Shown: positions 30,259 through 41,024 of the stretch, piece by piece
How the letters are laid out: each line of letters opens with the position of its first letter
How positions within the stretch are numbered: position 1 is the first letter of the stretch
Assembly (NCBI RefSeq): GCF_036898095.1
Contig: NC_090744.1
Location: forward strand, 94,801,228-94,865,227
Direction: 5' to 3'
DNA from: Palaemon carinicauda
Taxonomy: Eukaryota; Arthropoda; Malacostraca; Decapoda; Palaemonidae
Length of the DNA stretch: 64,000 nt
The notes under the pieces: generated by a model
What the model was told of the DNA's origin: nothing
The model's input: only the letters and a program-made list of their open reading frames with translations
Database searches by the model: none
Position numbers and translations under genes: made by a program

Positions 30259-31192
30259 CGAAGTACCTCGGTGAACCATTCTCTCGTGGGCCAGAGGGAA
30301 GCAACTAGCGTCAACCTTGTCCCTTCGTGAGAGGCGAACTTCTGCAGTACCTTGTTGACAATCTGAACGGAGGGAATGCATATAGATCTAGATGTGACCA
30401 ATCTAGGAGAAAGGCATCTATATGAACTGCTGCTGGGTCCGGGATTGGTGAGCAAAATATTGGGAGCCTCTTGGTCATCGAGGTTGCGAAGAGATCTATG
30501 GTTGGCTGGCCCCAGGTGGCCCAAAGTCTCTTGCATACATCCTTGTGGAGGGTCCATTCTGTTGGAATTATTTGTCCCTTCCGACTGAGACAATCTGCCA
30601 TGACATTCAAGTTGCCTTGGATGAACCTCGTTACTAGTGATATGTCTAGACCTTTTGACCAGGTGAGGAGGTCCCTTGCGATCTCGTACAACGTCAGAGA
30701 GTAGGTCCCTCCTTGCTTGGAGATGTACGCCAAAGCCGTGGTGTTGTCCGAGTTCACCTCCACCACTTTGCCTTGAAGGAGAGACCTGAAGCTTTTCCAG
30801 GCCAGACGTACTGCCAGTAGCTCCTTGCAGTTGAAATGCATTGTCCTTTGACTCGAGTTCCATAATCCCGAGCATTCCCGTCCGTCTAATGTCGCACCCC
30901 AGCCTACGTCCGATGCGTCCGAGAAGAGAACGTGGTTGGGAGTCTGAACAGTCAGGGGAAGACCCTCTCTTAGGTTGATATAGTCCTTTCACCAAGTCAG
31001 ACAAGACTTTATCTTTTCGGAAACCGGGATCGAGACCGCTTCTAGCGTCTTGTCCTTTTTCCAGTGAAAAGCTAGATGGTATAGAAGAGGACGGAGGTGT
31101 AGTCTTCCTAGTGACACAAATTGATTCACGGATGACAGCGTCCCTACCAGACTCATCCACAGCCTGACTGAGCAGCGTTCCTTCTTCAGCAT
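29985..31192 (-). pseudogene. DIRS RT tail / RNase H / methylase (copy B)
   Basis: Starts abruptly in the RT thumb region (MLKKERCSVRLWMSLVGTLS); the fingers and palm with LDLKDA and YLDD are missing. A TGG to TGA change stops the frame near 30989 (CLTW then stop). RNase H follows with FNCKELLAVRLAW, VNSDNTTALAYI and MADCLSRK. The methylase-like part has TIDLFATSM and LDLYAFPPF. One base is missing near 30363 relative to copy A, which shifts the rest (VNKVLQKFASHEG) into another frame. The enzyme cannot be made. The RNase H motif residues survive. Confidence 0.85.
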
Positions 31193-33378
31193 CTTCTGGA
31201 TGGATAGCAGGGCTGGGGGCTGATCGTCTTGTTCAGCAACGCCCTCATCAGAGGGTTCCTCATCCGAAACTGATGAGGAAACGGCAACGGAGTGGGCAAC
31301 GTCTGACTCGCTGAATCCGGTCGCACTGGTGGATGCGTGACGGAGCCGGACGCAATATCATGGAACTGCTGTACAGTCTGTGAACTGTCAACAACCATGG
31401 GTGCGCGAGGAAGCACAGCGTCAACCCGAAACTGTCTAGACCGTCTGGGTTGTGCAGTCAACACCCTACCGGGTTGCTGAGGTTGACGCACTGCGTCACA
31501 ACAAGTCACCTCTGCTGGTTGTTGAACGTCCTGAATGTCAACAACCACCTCCGAGCGTCGCTTAACGTCAACGTGCGGCTGGCAACCCACACTGGGTCGC
31601 ATCGGTGGAGGAACCACCTCAACTGGCAGACGCGAGTAGGTTACCTCAGCGTCAACAGGGCGCACAACCGACCGGTTGGAAGGTTGTTGGCCAGAAGGTT
31701 CTTCTCCGCATTTAAGTCCTCTATCAAGGACGCCAGCTTGGACTGCATGTCTTGCAGCAAAGCCCATTTAGGGTCTACGGGAGCAGGTGTGGCAACAGAC
31801 GGGGTTAGCGACTGAGGCGGAACCGTTTACCATCCCTGAAAGCCTTGTTATGCGTGACATAATAGTACAGCAAAACTTCAAAGGCTCGACAACAGCTGAG
31901 AAGTTGACCTGTAAACAACTTGGAGCATCTCCTGGCTAGGCGCCAGGGAGAGTCTACCAGAATTGAGAAGTCTATCTGGGCAGAGGCATGAACTCCCAAG
32001 CCGAGAACTTCTCTCGTGTCATATCAGACTCTCGCTCTATAAACCAGTTTAAAAGAAGGGAAAGCAAAGGCTGTATCCCCCAAACTCCTCCTGGTGAAAA
32101 ACCAGTCGCCTAGCCAACGTAACGCTCTCTAGGAGAGCGAGAGAGCACTAGCTTAAAAACAACGGCTTCGAAGTAGCTAGGCCTAGTGTAAGTTCTGACG
32201 TTTAGGCGAACGAGGAGCAGCAGTTACAAGATCCGGACGAAGATCCTTAAAAAAATCATCATGATTTAATTAAAGTCCATAGGAGGCTAAGCAGCTTAAG
32301 GCTCCTCTCCATCTGACAGAGTCCTCAAGGGAATATCAGTAGGAGGGAGAACAGCAACTTCCTCATCTACAGGAACCTTGTCCGATAAAAGCCGAGTCTC
32401 TCACTGGTGCATTAGTAGCGGACCAGAACGCAACGTCATGTAACTGCTTGACAGTCTGTGAACTGTCAACCACAACAGGTGCGTGAGGACGTACAGCGTC
32501 CACTCGAGACTGCTTTGACTGCCTAGACTGAGCAGTCAAAACAACTCTAGAATGCGGAGGTTGACGCACAGCGTCAAAACAAGTCAACTCCGATTGTTAG
32601 TGAACGTCTAGAACGTCAACAGGAGCATCAGCCAGTGGCCTAACGTCCAAATGCGGCTGAAAAACCACACGAGACCGCATCGAGTGCGGTTCTAAACAAC
32701 CTGACTGACGTGACTAAGCTACGCCAACGTCAACAGTAAGCACAAAGGAACGTTAGGTTGGCTGAAAGCCAGGATATCGATGAGATAAACGGCTAGACTC
32801 AACGGACTAATCGACAGAATAGTCTTCCATAAGGGAGGCAAGCATATACTGCATGTTTTGCCATACAACCCCTTAAGGATCAACGGAAATGGTTGTGGTA
32901 ATAGACGAGGGTAACGTCTGTGACCGCAACACTTTGCCTACAAAAAAAGACTTTCGGAGTCTGTGTTACGCTTTTGTTAGGCGGCGAGCAGTTATCCGAT
33001 GACTGCATAGGGTCAGAGCTGTCCTAATGGCTGTAACCAGGACGCTGGACCTGTCCTGAAAGGACTGACTTTCGCTTAAGGGCTTCGAAACCTTGTGACA
33101 GGTTTCTTATGCGAAAAGCCTACGGATGGCGAGGAGAAACAACGTCTCTCTCGTCTTATGGTAGGGGAGATCTTGGTAAGAAACACCCGATACCATAGAG
33201 GGAAAACGTCTGTTCGTTGGTCAAGGCCTCTCGAACCCATAAGTCTTTTGACATTACTTCTCCCCTGGGCTTGGGAGCTTGCAAGAGGTCCCGGACTAGG
33301 TGAACGACAGGCACGAACAGACGAACCCTCGGACGCAACACTGTAACACTTTGCGCCTCGGACGCAACACTTTAACAC
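31193..33378 (-). pseudogene. DIRS Gag (copy B), duplicated and shuffled
   Basis: Reading on the minus strand, 33378-33076 matches the N-terminal third of the copy A Gag (SPSPGPLASSQAQGRSNV). 32880-32360 holds a middle section (CFDAVRQPPHSRVVLTAQ). 31999-31805 holds the conserved C-terminal domain (GVHASAQIDFSILVDSPWR). 31767-31190 then holds a second version of the middle section (CCDAVRQPQQPGRVLTAQ). The order middle, C-terminal, middle is impossible by simple decay and indicates a rearrangement. The second middle section runs straight into the RT tail at about 31190. Frames are broken in several places. Confidence 0.75.
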
Positions 33379-34540
33379 TTAGCGCATATCACTTTATCAC
33401 TTCGATTTTCTGTTTTGCACTTATTTCAACCTGAAACACGCAATTCTACCCTTCATTAAAAGGTAGTAATTGCGAAATTAGTCGTATAATGCAAGCTCAT
33501 AATACCAGCAAAAAACAGAAAACATATTTTAAGATAAAAAGAAAAATCAGTGGCTGGGAAAGAGACTAAACACTAGTTCATATAACTACGTTTTCAATCT
33601 CTCACCGCACATAGCCTGGGGACGAGAATAAAAACCTAAAAACGTTTTATCCTTCCTCCCCGTACAGAGACTAGGGACGAGAGTAACACGAGAACAACGT
33701 TACCCGTTTGAACGGAACGTTTTCTCTCCTCTCTCTCCCTCCGTCTCTATCTCTCTCTCTCTTTCTCTCTTGATTTCGCACCTAAGAGAAGAGCCCAATT
33801 ATATATCGTCAAAAAAACATGTTATTTGACTAAAGGAAAAAACTGAAAGGTTTTTCAAATAAAAAGTTCCTTTAAATTAGAATTTAAAACATTTAAGCTA
33901 AGAAAGAAAGAACAAAACGTCAGAATCGATTTACTCTTACTGCAAAGTGAAACCGTGATACACTCTCTCTCTATCGTAACGATAGAGCGCATGTTGAACG
34001 TCCTGAACGTCAACAACTGCGTAGCATAAAAAACTAAACGTTAGTTCATCTTTGAAAACAGTACGAAGACTATCAAAGAAATTCTTTCATAAAATATTAC
34101 ATTTAAAAAGTTTTAAATCCTTTAAAAGCTAAAGACGATATAAAGGGCTCAATGTTGATTAACTTCGGTTTCCAAGTTAGGACCGCCTACTCTAAGGAAA
34201 GGTCTATATAAACAAAGCATTAAAATTTATTTTATATGTTTATAAAAAATGGAAAGTTAATCGAAGAGGCCTAATAAAGGCGGAGAGATATAAAATATAT
34301 AGAGGAAAATCTATAACGTGATAAGATAATTACTAAAAGCCTAAACACACTTCCGTCTAAGGGAAGGGTCGGCCATTTAAAAGTGAAAGAAAGTCCATAC
34401 TCTCTTTGTCACCATAATTAAATCTATCCAAAACGAGTTCAAGTTTTGAGATGAAGATAAAACACCTGCATAGCGAAAGCTCAAAACTAGAATAGTGTAC
34501 TTCACCAAATAGTTGTGAAAACAAATCCAGTTAGCAACAG
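33379..34540. other. Interval inside DIRS copy B without a recognised gene
   Basis: AT-rich, with a CT-rich stretch at about 33722-33775. It occupies the place of the Gag start, but no MSD start or cysteine cluster could be found. It contains TTGAACGTCCTGAACGTCAAC near 33993, similar to text in the shuffled Gag sections, which hints at more rearranged Gag sequence. Confidence 0.45.
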
Positions 34541-35238
34541 CGAATTAGTAGGTCTTGCCGGTAGCCCGACAGAGAGAAAATTGAGTTCTTTGTTTACATT
34601 GAGTACTGAGTACCTGCACGACAGATGGCGCTGTTGAAGTACACCCCTTACCTGCATAGCGATCGTTGGCGGATTTTTAACGTAGAGTTTTCTGTCGACC
34701 AACAGAGTTGCAGCTTATATAATCACCGGCTAAGTTAAATATTGAAAAATGCCTGATATTGACCAGTTGGTCAAAATAATGCAGTCAGCCATTCTCCTAT
34801 ACTGTATTAGTTTTTACTTGGTTGCATAAAGGTTATGATATTATAACATCAATTCAAGTACACAGTTATCTTTAGATGCATATTACAGCCATATCTAATA
34901 ATAATTACCCCCTGAGAAATATCCATATAAAATTCAGATGGGTACCTAGATGAGAAATAAACAGTATTTAGTTTAGGATGGGAATGTAAAGAATCTTATT
35001 TCTTGAGATAATTTGCTTGACATAGGTGAAAGGATTTTTATTTTATTTTGTATTATATATTATATTCATATGTCCTATGAAGCCTTTTGTTACTACAGAA
35101 TATTTTTCATTGGTTGAAAATACATAACTAATTTTGTAGTTGATTCTTTATTGAGGCCCCTATGTGCAGCCCTCCACAACATGAGATTCTTGACTAGTGG
35201 CCCTTCTTTAGAAAAGGATGCACACCCCTGGTCTAGAC

Positions 35239-36060
35239 CATCTGCAAGCTCGTGAGAGCTCGAATCAAAAGGAGCTAAGCAGGATAGGAAACAAGTTAAG
35301 CTATCGCTTTTGAGCTGCCAGGGGAGAACTCCCTGAAGAGGACAAGGTCTTGCACTTGCAAGAGTTTCCACCAAATCCTGAAGGGCTGGAATGCATTGAA
35401 AGGGGAGGATGACCAAGGTCTTCCTACTGCTGAGCAAACTCAGAGTGCTCACCAACCCCAGGATGAAGGTTCAGGTGGCACGAGACCAAGCAGAAGGGAC
35501 TCCCTACTGTCGGCTCTTGAGGGGGAAGTGGCGAGGCCAACTGCCATAGGATCGGAAACCCTTTCCTGCTGTGCACCCTTCATCAACACCTACGCTAGCC
35601 AGTCCTTTGAGGGTGGACCCAAGAGTCCTAATGACCGCCACAGAAGATGCAAGGCATTTTGAGACAAGGTCTCCCCTTGGGGTACTGTTCCCCTGCCTCA
35701 CTAGGGAAGGAGGGTTGAACAGCCTGACATACAGGTTGACCGGGCATTAACTAGCCATCACTCATAATTGATCACTACTACGAGGAGACCGATCAAACAG
35801 AGTCAGAGAGGTGGTTACCAGGAATGAGGGAGAGAGGTTGGAACTTTGAGGATGACTCTGAAGGCAAAGAATCCCTTTCACACTTCTTCTTCTGCTGTAC
35901 CATTCCCACTTCCGACACTCTAGGCAAGGGAAGCCTGTGTGCAAGTGTCTCCTCTGCACACAGGGCAAAGCCGGTGATGTTCCGTGTCCTCCTGGGCCAT
36001 GAACGAACCGCTGGAACAGCCACCCCTTGCCTGGGCAAATACGCATGCTGCACCCTCAAA
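35239..36060 (-). pseudogene. DIRS Gag relic (copy E), N-terminal part
   Basis: On the minus strand near 36000-35850, broken frames give pieces of the C-family Gag start: a CxxC and HRLPLPRVSEVGMVQQ segment followed by QKKKCERDSLPSESSSK, matching ERFSRRRKKKSRRDISPSK of copy C. Further on, at 35455-35093, the Gag-like composition continues. It is cut off by hAT copy 2 at 35238. Frameshifts destroy the cysteine cluster. Confidence 0.55.
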
Positions 36061-36109
36061 CACAGTCACACTGCAATGCAAAAGAAAAAGGAAAATTGAA
36101 GTGAGGGAG

Positions 36110-36262
36110 GCATGAGTGAGTGGGGGTTACTTCTCCCCATTACCACTGGTAACAACCGTCTGGTTGTACACACCTCATTAAAAGTTTTTATAGCCATAAG
36201 CCATCTCACCCTGTTATCATCTTCCTATGTAAAGAACATAGGATTTGTATTCTTGTGTACTA
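36110..36262 (-). repeat. DIRS copy E left terminal repeat, decayed
   Basis: Similar, in inverse orientation, to the left end of copy F at 16060-16205 and to the right end of E at 21190-21340. Shared blocks are TTACACCT-like, TTAAAAGTTTTTATAGCC-like and CTATGTAAAGAACATAGG. The outer border is near GGATTTGTATTC at 36250-36262. Confidence 0.55.
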
Positions 36263-37500
36263 TAGGAACAAATTACAAGAATGAAAACAGCAGTTGATAA
36301 ATGAACACAATTTGGGCAATATGCTGATGGACTTAGATATTAACTATACCATTGCATGGTGTTGCAAGACAAAAAGAGGTAGAGTTTTAACCAGGTTATG
36401 TCATTCCCGTTAAGATGAGGGTGCAGGTTATGACTTTAATTAGGATGCAACTGGACACTAGATCACAGCAGATAAGCTTACTTATGACTGACAGGTTGCA
36501 TTGAACAAGTCAGTAATGTTTTGAAAGTCTAGCATTTAGTATTTATTTTTTCTGCATATAAGAATTACAGTATTATGTTACTATAATTTTTTAATATTTG
36601 CAATTTAGTTAGACTATATGCACATACTTTGTAATATATTCATTTAATAACTTGCATTATCCAGTAACACTGTATAATTAGTACAGTACAACCTCTTACC
36701 ACTAAAACTTTAACTCGAGGATTATAGTAAAATCAGCACATCCGTTCCATAGGATGATTATTGGTGTAGTCATTTTGTATTGTCATCAATTTGAAGACGC
36801 AGATGAACAGCAAAATGGGAAAGTGACTAGTATTGAAGATGAAAGAAAGTAAAGTTTTATAATATACAAAAAATGGTAAAAGCATGAAGTGGCAATTTTC
36901 TATTCTAGCACTAACTGACATCTTTTCTCAATTTGTTCCTCAGAACACCAATAGATGGCATTACTGAAGTCCTTACATTCTCTTACAAAACAAAATTTTT
37001 TCCAACATTGCTTGTACTGTCTTTTCTTTTGTCTAGGTGCGGGCATAATAAAGCAACTGCCAAAATCTTTTCTGCTCATCACAACCCATTAATCATAAGT
37101 AGTCTTATCTGTCAGGAAACAGTCTCCAAACACTTCCATATAAATAAAAAAAAAAAAAACGCTCTCAACACCTTTAGGCACTGTCGAGGGACCTACACTT
37201 CCTATTCATTCCATTGTTCAACTCCTAATTTTAAATGTCAATCTGCAGGTACTCCAAATTATCACAAGTGCGTAAGTCTTGTAATTACTAAATTATACTT
37301 TTCCTTTCACTCTGTGTGATATTTACTTTTGGATAAGTTTCATATGAGGATTTAGTCAAAATATTTTATTTTTACATGTAGTATTTTCTTAATGATTTGC
37401 ATTGTATATACTGGAGTTTACTGATGTGCAAGATTTAGCCTAGTCTGGCTTTGTTCTTGGTACTGTGAGCATGTTTGTACAGTCCCCACTATAATTTTGT
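36263..37500. other. Intergenic interval between DIRS copy E and WDR70
   Basis: AT-rich DNA. On the minus strand an acceptor-like CCCGCACCTAG (near 37035) is followed by an open stretch of 43 codons to 36900 (QKKRQYKQCWKKF, RECKDFSNAIYWC). It looks mildly protein-like but matches nothing I recognise, so it is not called as an exon. The WDR70 3' UTR may extend into 37501-37770. Confidence 0.4.
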
Positions 37501-37770
37501 TTCACCCAAGGCTTTCTTTAAAGATTACATATTTATTCACAAAGAATTTTTGTGTCGGTGTCCATTTTCTGGGCACAAGAAATAACCCACATCCCATGAG
37601 TATGAATAATTCTATAAACTCCTTCACTGAATCGAACAAAACTATTTTACAATAAAAATTTTTCACAGCATTTCCAAGCCCTGCCTTTAACTCTCTTTCA
37701 AAACTAGGGTCAGACTTCTGGAAAACTGCCTCATGTCTCATAAGAATAATTTTATTTTCAGAATTATCAT

Positions 37771-39437
37771 TTACACAGTTTTGAGTTTCTTCTTATCAGG
37801 CTCTTCTGTTTTGGTGCTATCATCATCCGAATTCTGGTCTTGCTGCTGTTGATTTTGAAAAATAGGTGTAGGCTGATTTTTGGCATAAGCTGGCGTGACC
37901 CAGTATGGATTTTCTGCAGCATCCTTGGCATACTTAAGAAGGGCTTCTCTGGGGTCTCCTTCCTCGTGCACTTTATTTCTTAGACCCATGTTACGTATGA
38001 TGTAAGATGACAGAGTGGAGCCTCCTGCAGATACACGGCCTCCTGACCCTGCTTTGCCAACTGGTAAATCCGGCTGACGTGATTTAACAGGATCCTTACG
38101 ATCTCTTTCTTCTACTTTCCTTGTGGACTTGTGGCGTTCCTCACGGAACATAGGCAAGGCATGGGGTGTTATAACTTGCTGAGATACAACAACTTCAGCT
38201 TTTTTCAGTCTCTTCTTATGTTTACCCGCAACAAGTACAGCACCGTTTCGTGACAGGTTGGGGTCATACAAAATGCGAACCTTACCATCGCCACATCCTA
38301 CCATCAACTGGTTCAATCTTGGGTGCCATATAAGTCTGACAATGTGACTTGGCCCACTTTCCAGTTCCTTATATACCTCCCAAGTACTACGATTGTACAT
38401 AACCACTTTCCCTGACTTTTCTCCTCGATTTTGTGAGGTTCCAGTAATAACAAGTTGATCATTTGGGCTGAAGATACAGTTTGTCATGCTAAACCTATTG
38501 AATAATCCTCCAGCAACGTGAACTGGTTCTCTGGTATTCCTTATATCCCACAGTTTTAGTGTGTCGTCACCTCCTCTGGTAGCAAAACCTCTGTTATCAT
38601 ATGCAAACTGAAGGCTCGATGTGTCAGTCCCTTTATCATGAGCTTTTTTGACATTAATGGAAACATTTACAAAAGTCTTTCGATGATCCCACATCTGTAT
38701 TGAACCATCATCACAAGCACAAGCAACCAAAAGGCCATCGCGACTGAAAGCACAGGTGGTTGGTATAGTTTTCAAACCGTTCATCGCTCGCGCTTTTATA
38801 ACATATTTCTGGCAGTGAGGTGAATCCGTATGCCATATGCGGCACGTGCCATCACGACCTGCTGTAAGAAATTCTTCTTTGTCCTTTGGATGCCAAGTAC
38901 CAGATGTCAACCCTGCAATGTGACCCTTTGTCTTTGCCATATCATGCAAATACATATCCCCTCGATTGCATTCGAAAAGTTCTATGCCATCGCGGTCATA
39001 TACTTTAGCTTGCTGAGAGCCAGATACAATTAAGACTTTGTCACCAGTGCAGCTGTATTCTACACAATTCAATGGATAACCCTCAGCAGGACAAAATGAC
39101 CTGAAGGGTTCTTTAGCTTGATCCATTCCTTGGAAATCCCAATAACGCACATCATAATCAAAGCCACCACTAACTAACCGTGATCCTGAAGGATCTACAG
39201 CTAGAGCAGAGACTAATTTTGTGCCGTGATCAAGGGTCATCTCATGAGATATAGGCAGCTGGTAAGTCTCTTCCTCACTCTCACTACTAGAGTTGTCTTT
39301 CAAGCCTGGTGGGAGAGGTGGGCCTATGAAGTCATCATCGTCTTCATCAAAGGAGTCATCTACCACTGCACCTTTTACAGTTGAGGAAGATACCATAGGG
39401 TTTTCTACCTCTAAACTGGACTCTACTTTCATCTTTT
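37771..39437 (-). CDS. WDR70: WDR70 (WD-repeat protein 70), large terminal exon
   Basis: WDR70 is a conserved nuclear WD40 protein; in yeast and human it is linked to the CRL4-DDB1 ubiquitin ligase and to histone H2B ubiquitination in DNA break repair. The exon encodes about 555 residues. It opens with an acidic stretch and GPPLPPGLKD, then seven-bladed WD40 repeats with VSALAVDPSGSRLVSGGFD, VRYWDF, DGTCRIW, DGSIQMWD and GGDDTLKLWDIRN. The C-terminal family signature is TPHALPMFREERHKSTRK and LSSYIIRNMGL. The acceptor TTTCATTTCAG places the exon start at 39437 in phase 1, which fits the upstream exon exactly. An upstream in-frame ATG at 39453 is probably intronic. The WD40 part has no intron. 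The frame is intact. Confidence 0.95.
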
Positions 39438-39654
39438 CTGAAATGAAAGACATCTGAATTAATCACAAGAAAATTTCCAAAGCAAAGTGGCCACTGATTG
39501 ATGGAAAAAATGTAACTTGAGTTTTAATATTCTGCAAACTATCACCAAAGCCAAATGGTAATCTCTTCCTAAAATTAGATTTAGATACCATTCTCAAAGA
39601 AAGGCTTGTACTGATTTACTTTTTATTTGGGTTAAAGTCCTGACATGAGTTATT

Positions 39655-40010
39655 AAAATGACAAATTTAAAAGCAATTTGTATTTTTCCTAATGATACAA
39701 ACCTTGAGCTCTTTATTAGAGAGTATACTTTTGGAGAAGTTGGAAGACTAGTAAGATATAACTAGCCCCCCACTAGTTAGCTATGGGGTAGGAGGTAGTA
39801 CCAGCTACCCTGCTCACATACACACCTGTGATATGACATTACTTTTGATTGCAGGCAGGACTTGCATGGGGATAGGTGATGGCAGGACAAAATTGTATAA
39901 AGAGCTCAAGGTTTGTATGGTTGGGAAATATACAAATTACTTCCAAATTTGTCATTTGTTCCGTCACTAATACAAACCCTTTTGCTCTTTATTAAGGATG
40001 ACTCACCTTA
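39655..40010 (-). repeat. DIRS copy D right terminal repeat and ICR
   Basis: The right terminal repeat runs from AATTTGTATTTTTCCTAATG to the CTAGTTAGCTATGGGG block. The ICR follows at about 39905-40005. Its centre has arms GGGAAATATACAAATT (39923-39938) and AATTTGTCATTTGTTCC (39946-39962) around a 7-base spacer. Confidence 0.78.
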
Positions 40011-41024
40011 AAAGGGGTGGAAGACCTAACCAACTGGTTGATTTTAACCTGAAGTGATCCTCCATGCTTTATGGAGGAGTCACCCTGACACCTCGCTAAA
40101 CTTCCGTGCATGTGCACGTATTAGTGGCCTGAGCAACCCGCGTGATACTAGCAATGTTACTTACCCAGGTAAGAATTCTCGAAGTCCTCGACTTCTTTGA
40201 ACAAATCATAGACATTACCCAATTTCCACCTCATTAGGGGATATGGGGGACGTAACAAATATATGTACATATATCAGGTTGTACAAGAGAAATGGTTATT
40301 ACCTGCAGACACAGGAAGCCAGCTTGCAGAGTACCATAGATGCCTTCTCATTCCCAGACACACCTACATGTGATGGAACCCAACAAAATCAAACTGTTAT
40401 ACCTCTCAGTCCAATAATAAAAAGCCCCTATAAAATCTTTAAAACTAAAGGGATACTAGAATTAAAAACTTCTAAAAGCTTGAAGGACACTCCTGGCATC
40501 AGCATCACTAAAAATAGTAAAATTACTCTCCTTCTCCAATGCCATTTTCTCAATAGTGGTTAGTATGCCATACAGTTTGGCAGTAAATATGGAAGTTGTT
40601 AGAGGAAGCGCATCTCTACAATTAAAATCATTACTATGTACTCCAAATACAATGCCAACATCAAATTTGGAGCCATCAACATATATAAAAGTTGATTCCC
40701 TATGTTCTGCAACATGTTCAATAAAAAAGATCTGGCTTCTATGACAGTCATATCCTTTTTAACACCAATAAAATATTTACAAAAAGATATCTCCGGTAAT
40801 TTCCATGGAGGGGTTGATGATATCTTGAATAGAAGCACCTTACTTCTATTGTATCAAGACTGTTCAATAATTGTTTCACCCAAAAACCATAAGGTTGAGG
40901 AGATTTTGGTAACTCTCAAAGTATGCTGAGTGCCTTACAAGGCTTGCAGTCTGAAAAGCTAAAGAATTAGGGAGTCTTTGCAACCTAAACAAATACCGAA
41001 CAATAGAAGACTTTCGGTAAAGGT

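Larger units (their letters stand above)
28348..34749 (-). mobile_element. DIRS copy B (A family), rearranged
   Basis: A minus-strand DIRS element with both ends present. The right end starts TGTTATTTTTATAATAAAAT at 28348, and the left end finishes TTAAATATTGAAAAA at 34749. The ICR is at 28590-28690. It carries recombinase, RNase H and methylase, but the RT N-terminal part is missing, and Gag is duplicated and shuffled. It sits inside hAT copy 2 with no target duplication visible. Terminal sequence is close to copy A, but the sub-terminal bases differ (GGTGATTATATAAGCTG in place of CGATAATCATGTAGCTG), so it is a separate subfamily. Confidence 0.88.
27057..35230 (+). mobile_element. hAT-type transposon, copy 2, split by DIRS copy B
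   Basis: The left end reads CAGGCCTGTGCA (27057) and the right end TGCACACCCCTG (to 35230), an imperfect inverted pair typical of Charlie-like hAT elements. The flanking 8-mers, ATCTAGAT and GTCTAGAC, share the core TCTAGA and fit a decayed 8-base target duplication. Transposase fragments lie at 27388-28310, and the text resumes after DIRS copy B at 34750 with PDIDQLVKIMQSA. Without DIRS B the element is about 1.8 kb. It is inserted in the Gag region of DIRS copy E. Confidence 0.72.
21175..36262 (-). mobile_element. DIRS copy E (C family), decayed host of nested insertions
   Basis: A minus-strand DIRS copy whose right end and ICR lie at 21180-21520 and whose left end lies near 36110-36262. 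Between them, read on the minus strand, come Gag (36060-35239, then 27048-25700), the start of RT (about 24400), RNase H (23627-23319) and recombinase (22800-21965). It is interrupted by hAT copy 1 (24640-25690) and by hAT copy 2 (27057-35230), which contains DIRS copy B. Its ends resemble those of copy F most closely. The heavy decay makes it one of the oldest layers here. Confidence 0.72.

Noticed and set aside
36900..37082. Possible minus-strand exon after an acceptor-like site
   Set aside because: The 43-codon stretch is mildly protein-like, but there is no partner exon, no known family, and it ends in an ordinary stop with no poly(A) evidence.
39438..39453. WDR70 starting at the ATG at 39453
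   Set aside because: TTTCATTTCAG is a good acceptor, the phase fits the upstream exon exactly, and that exon carries the conserved N-terminal WDR70 signature.
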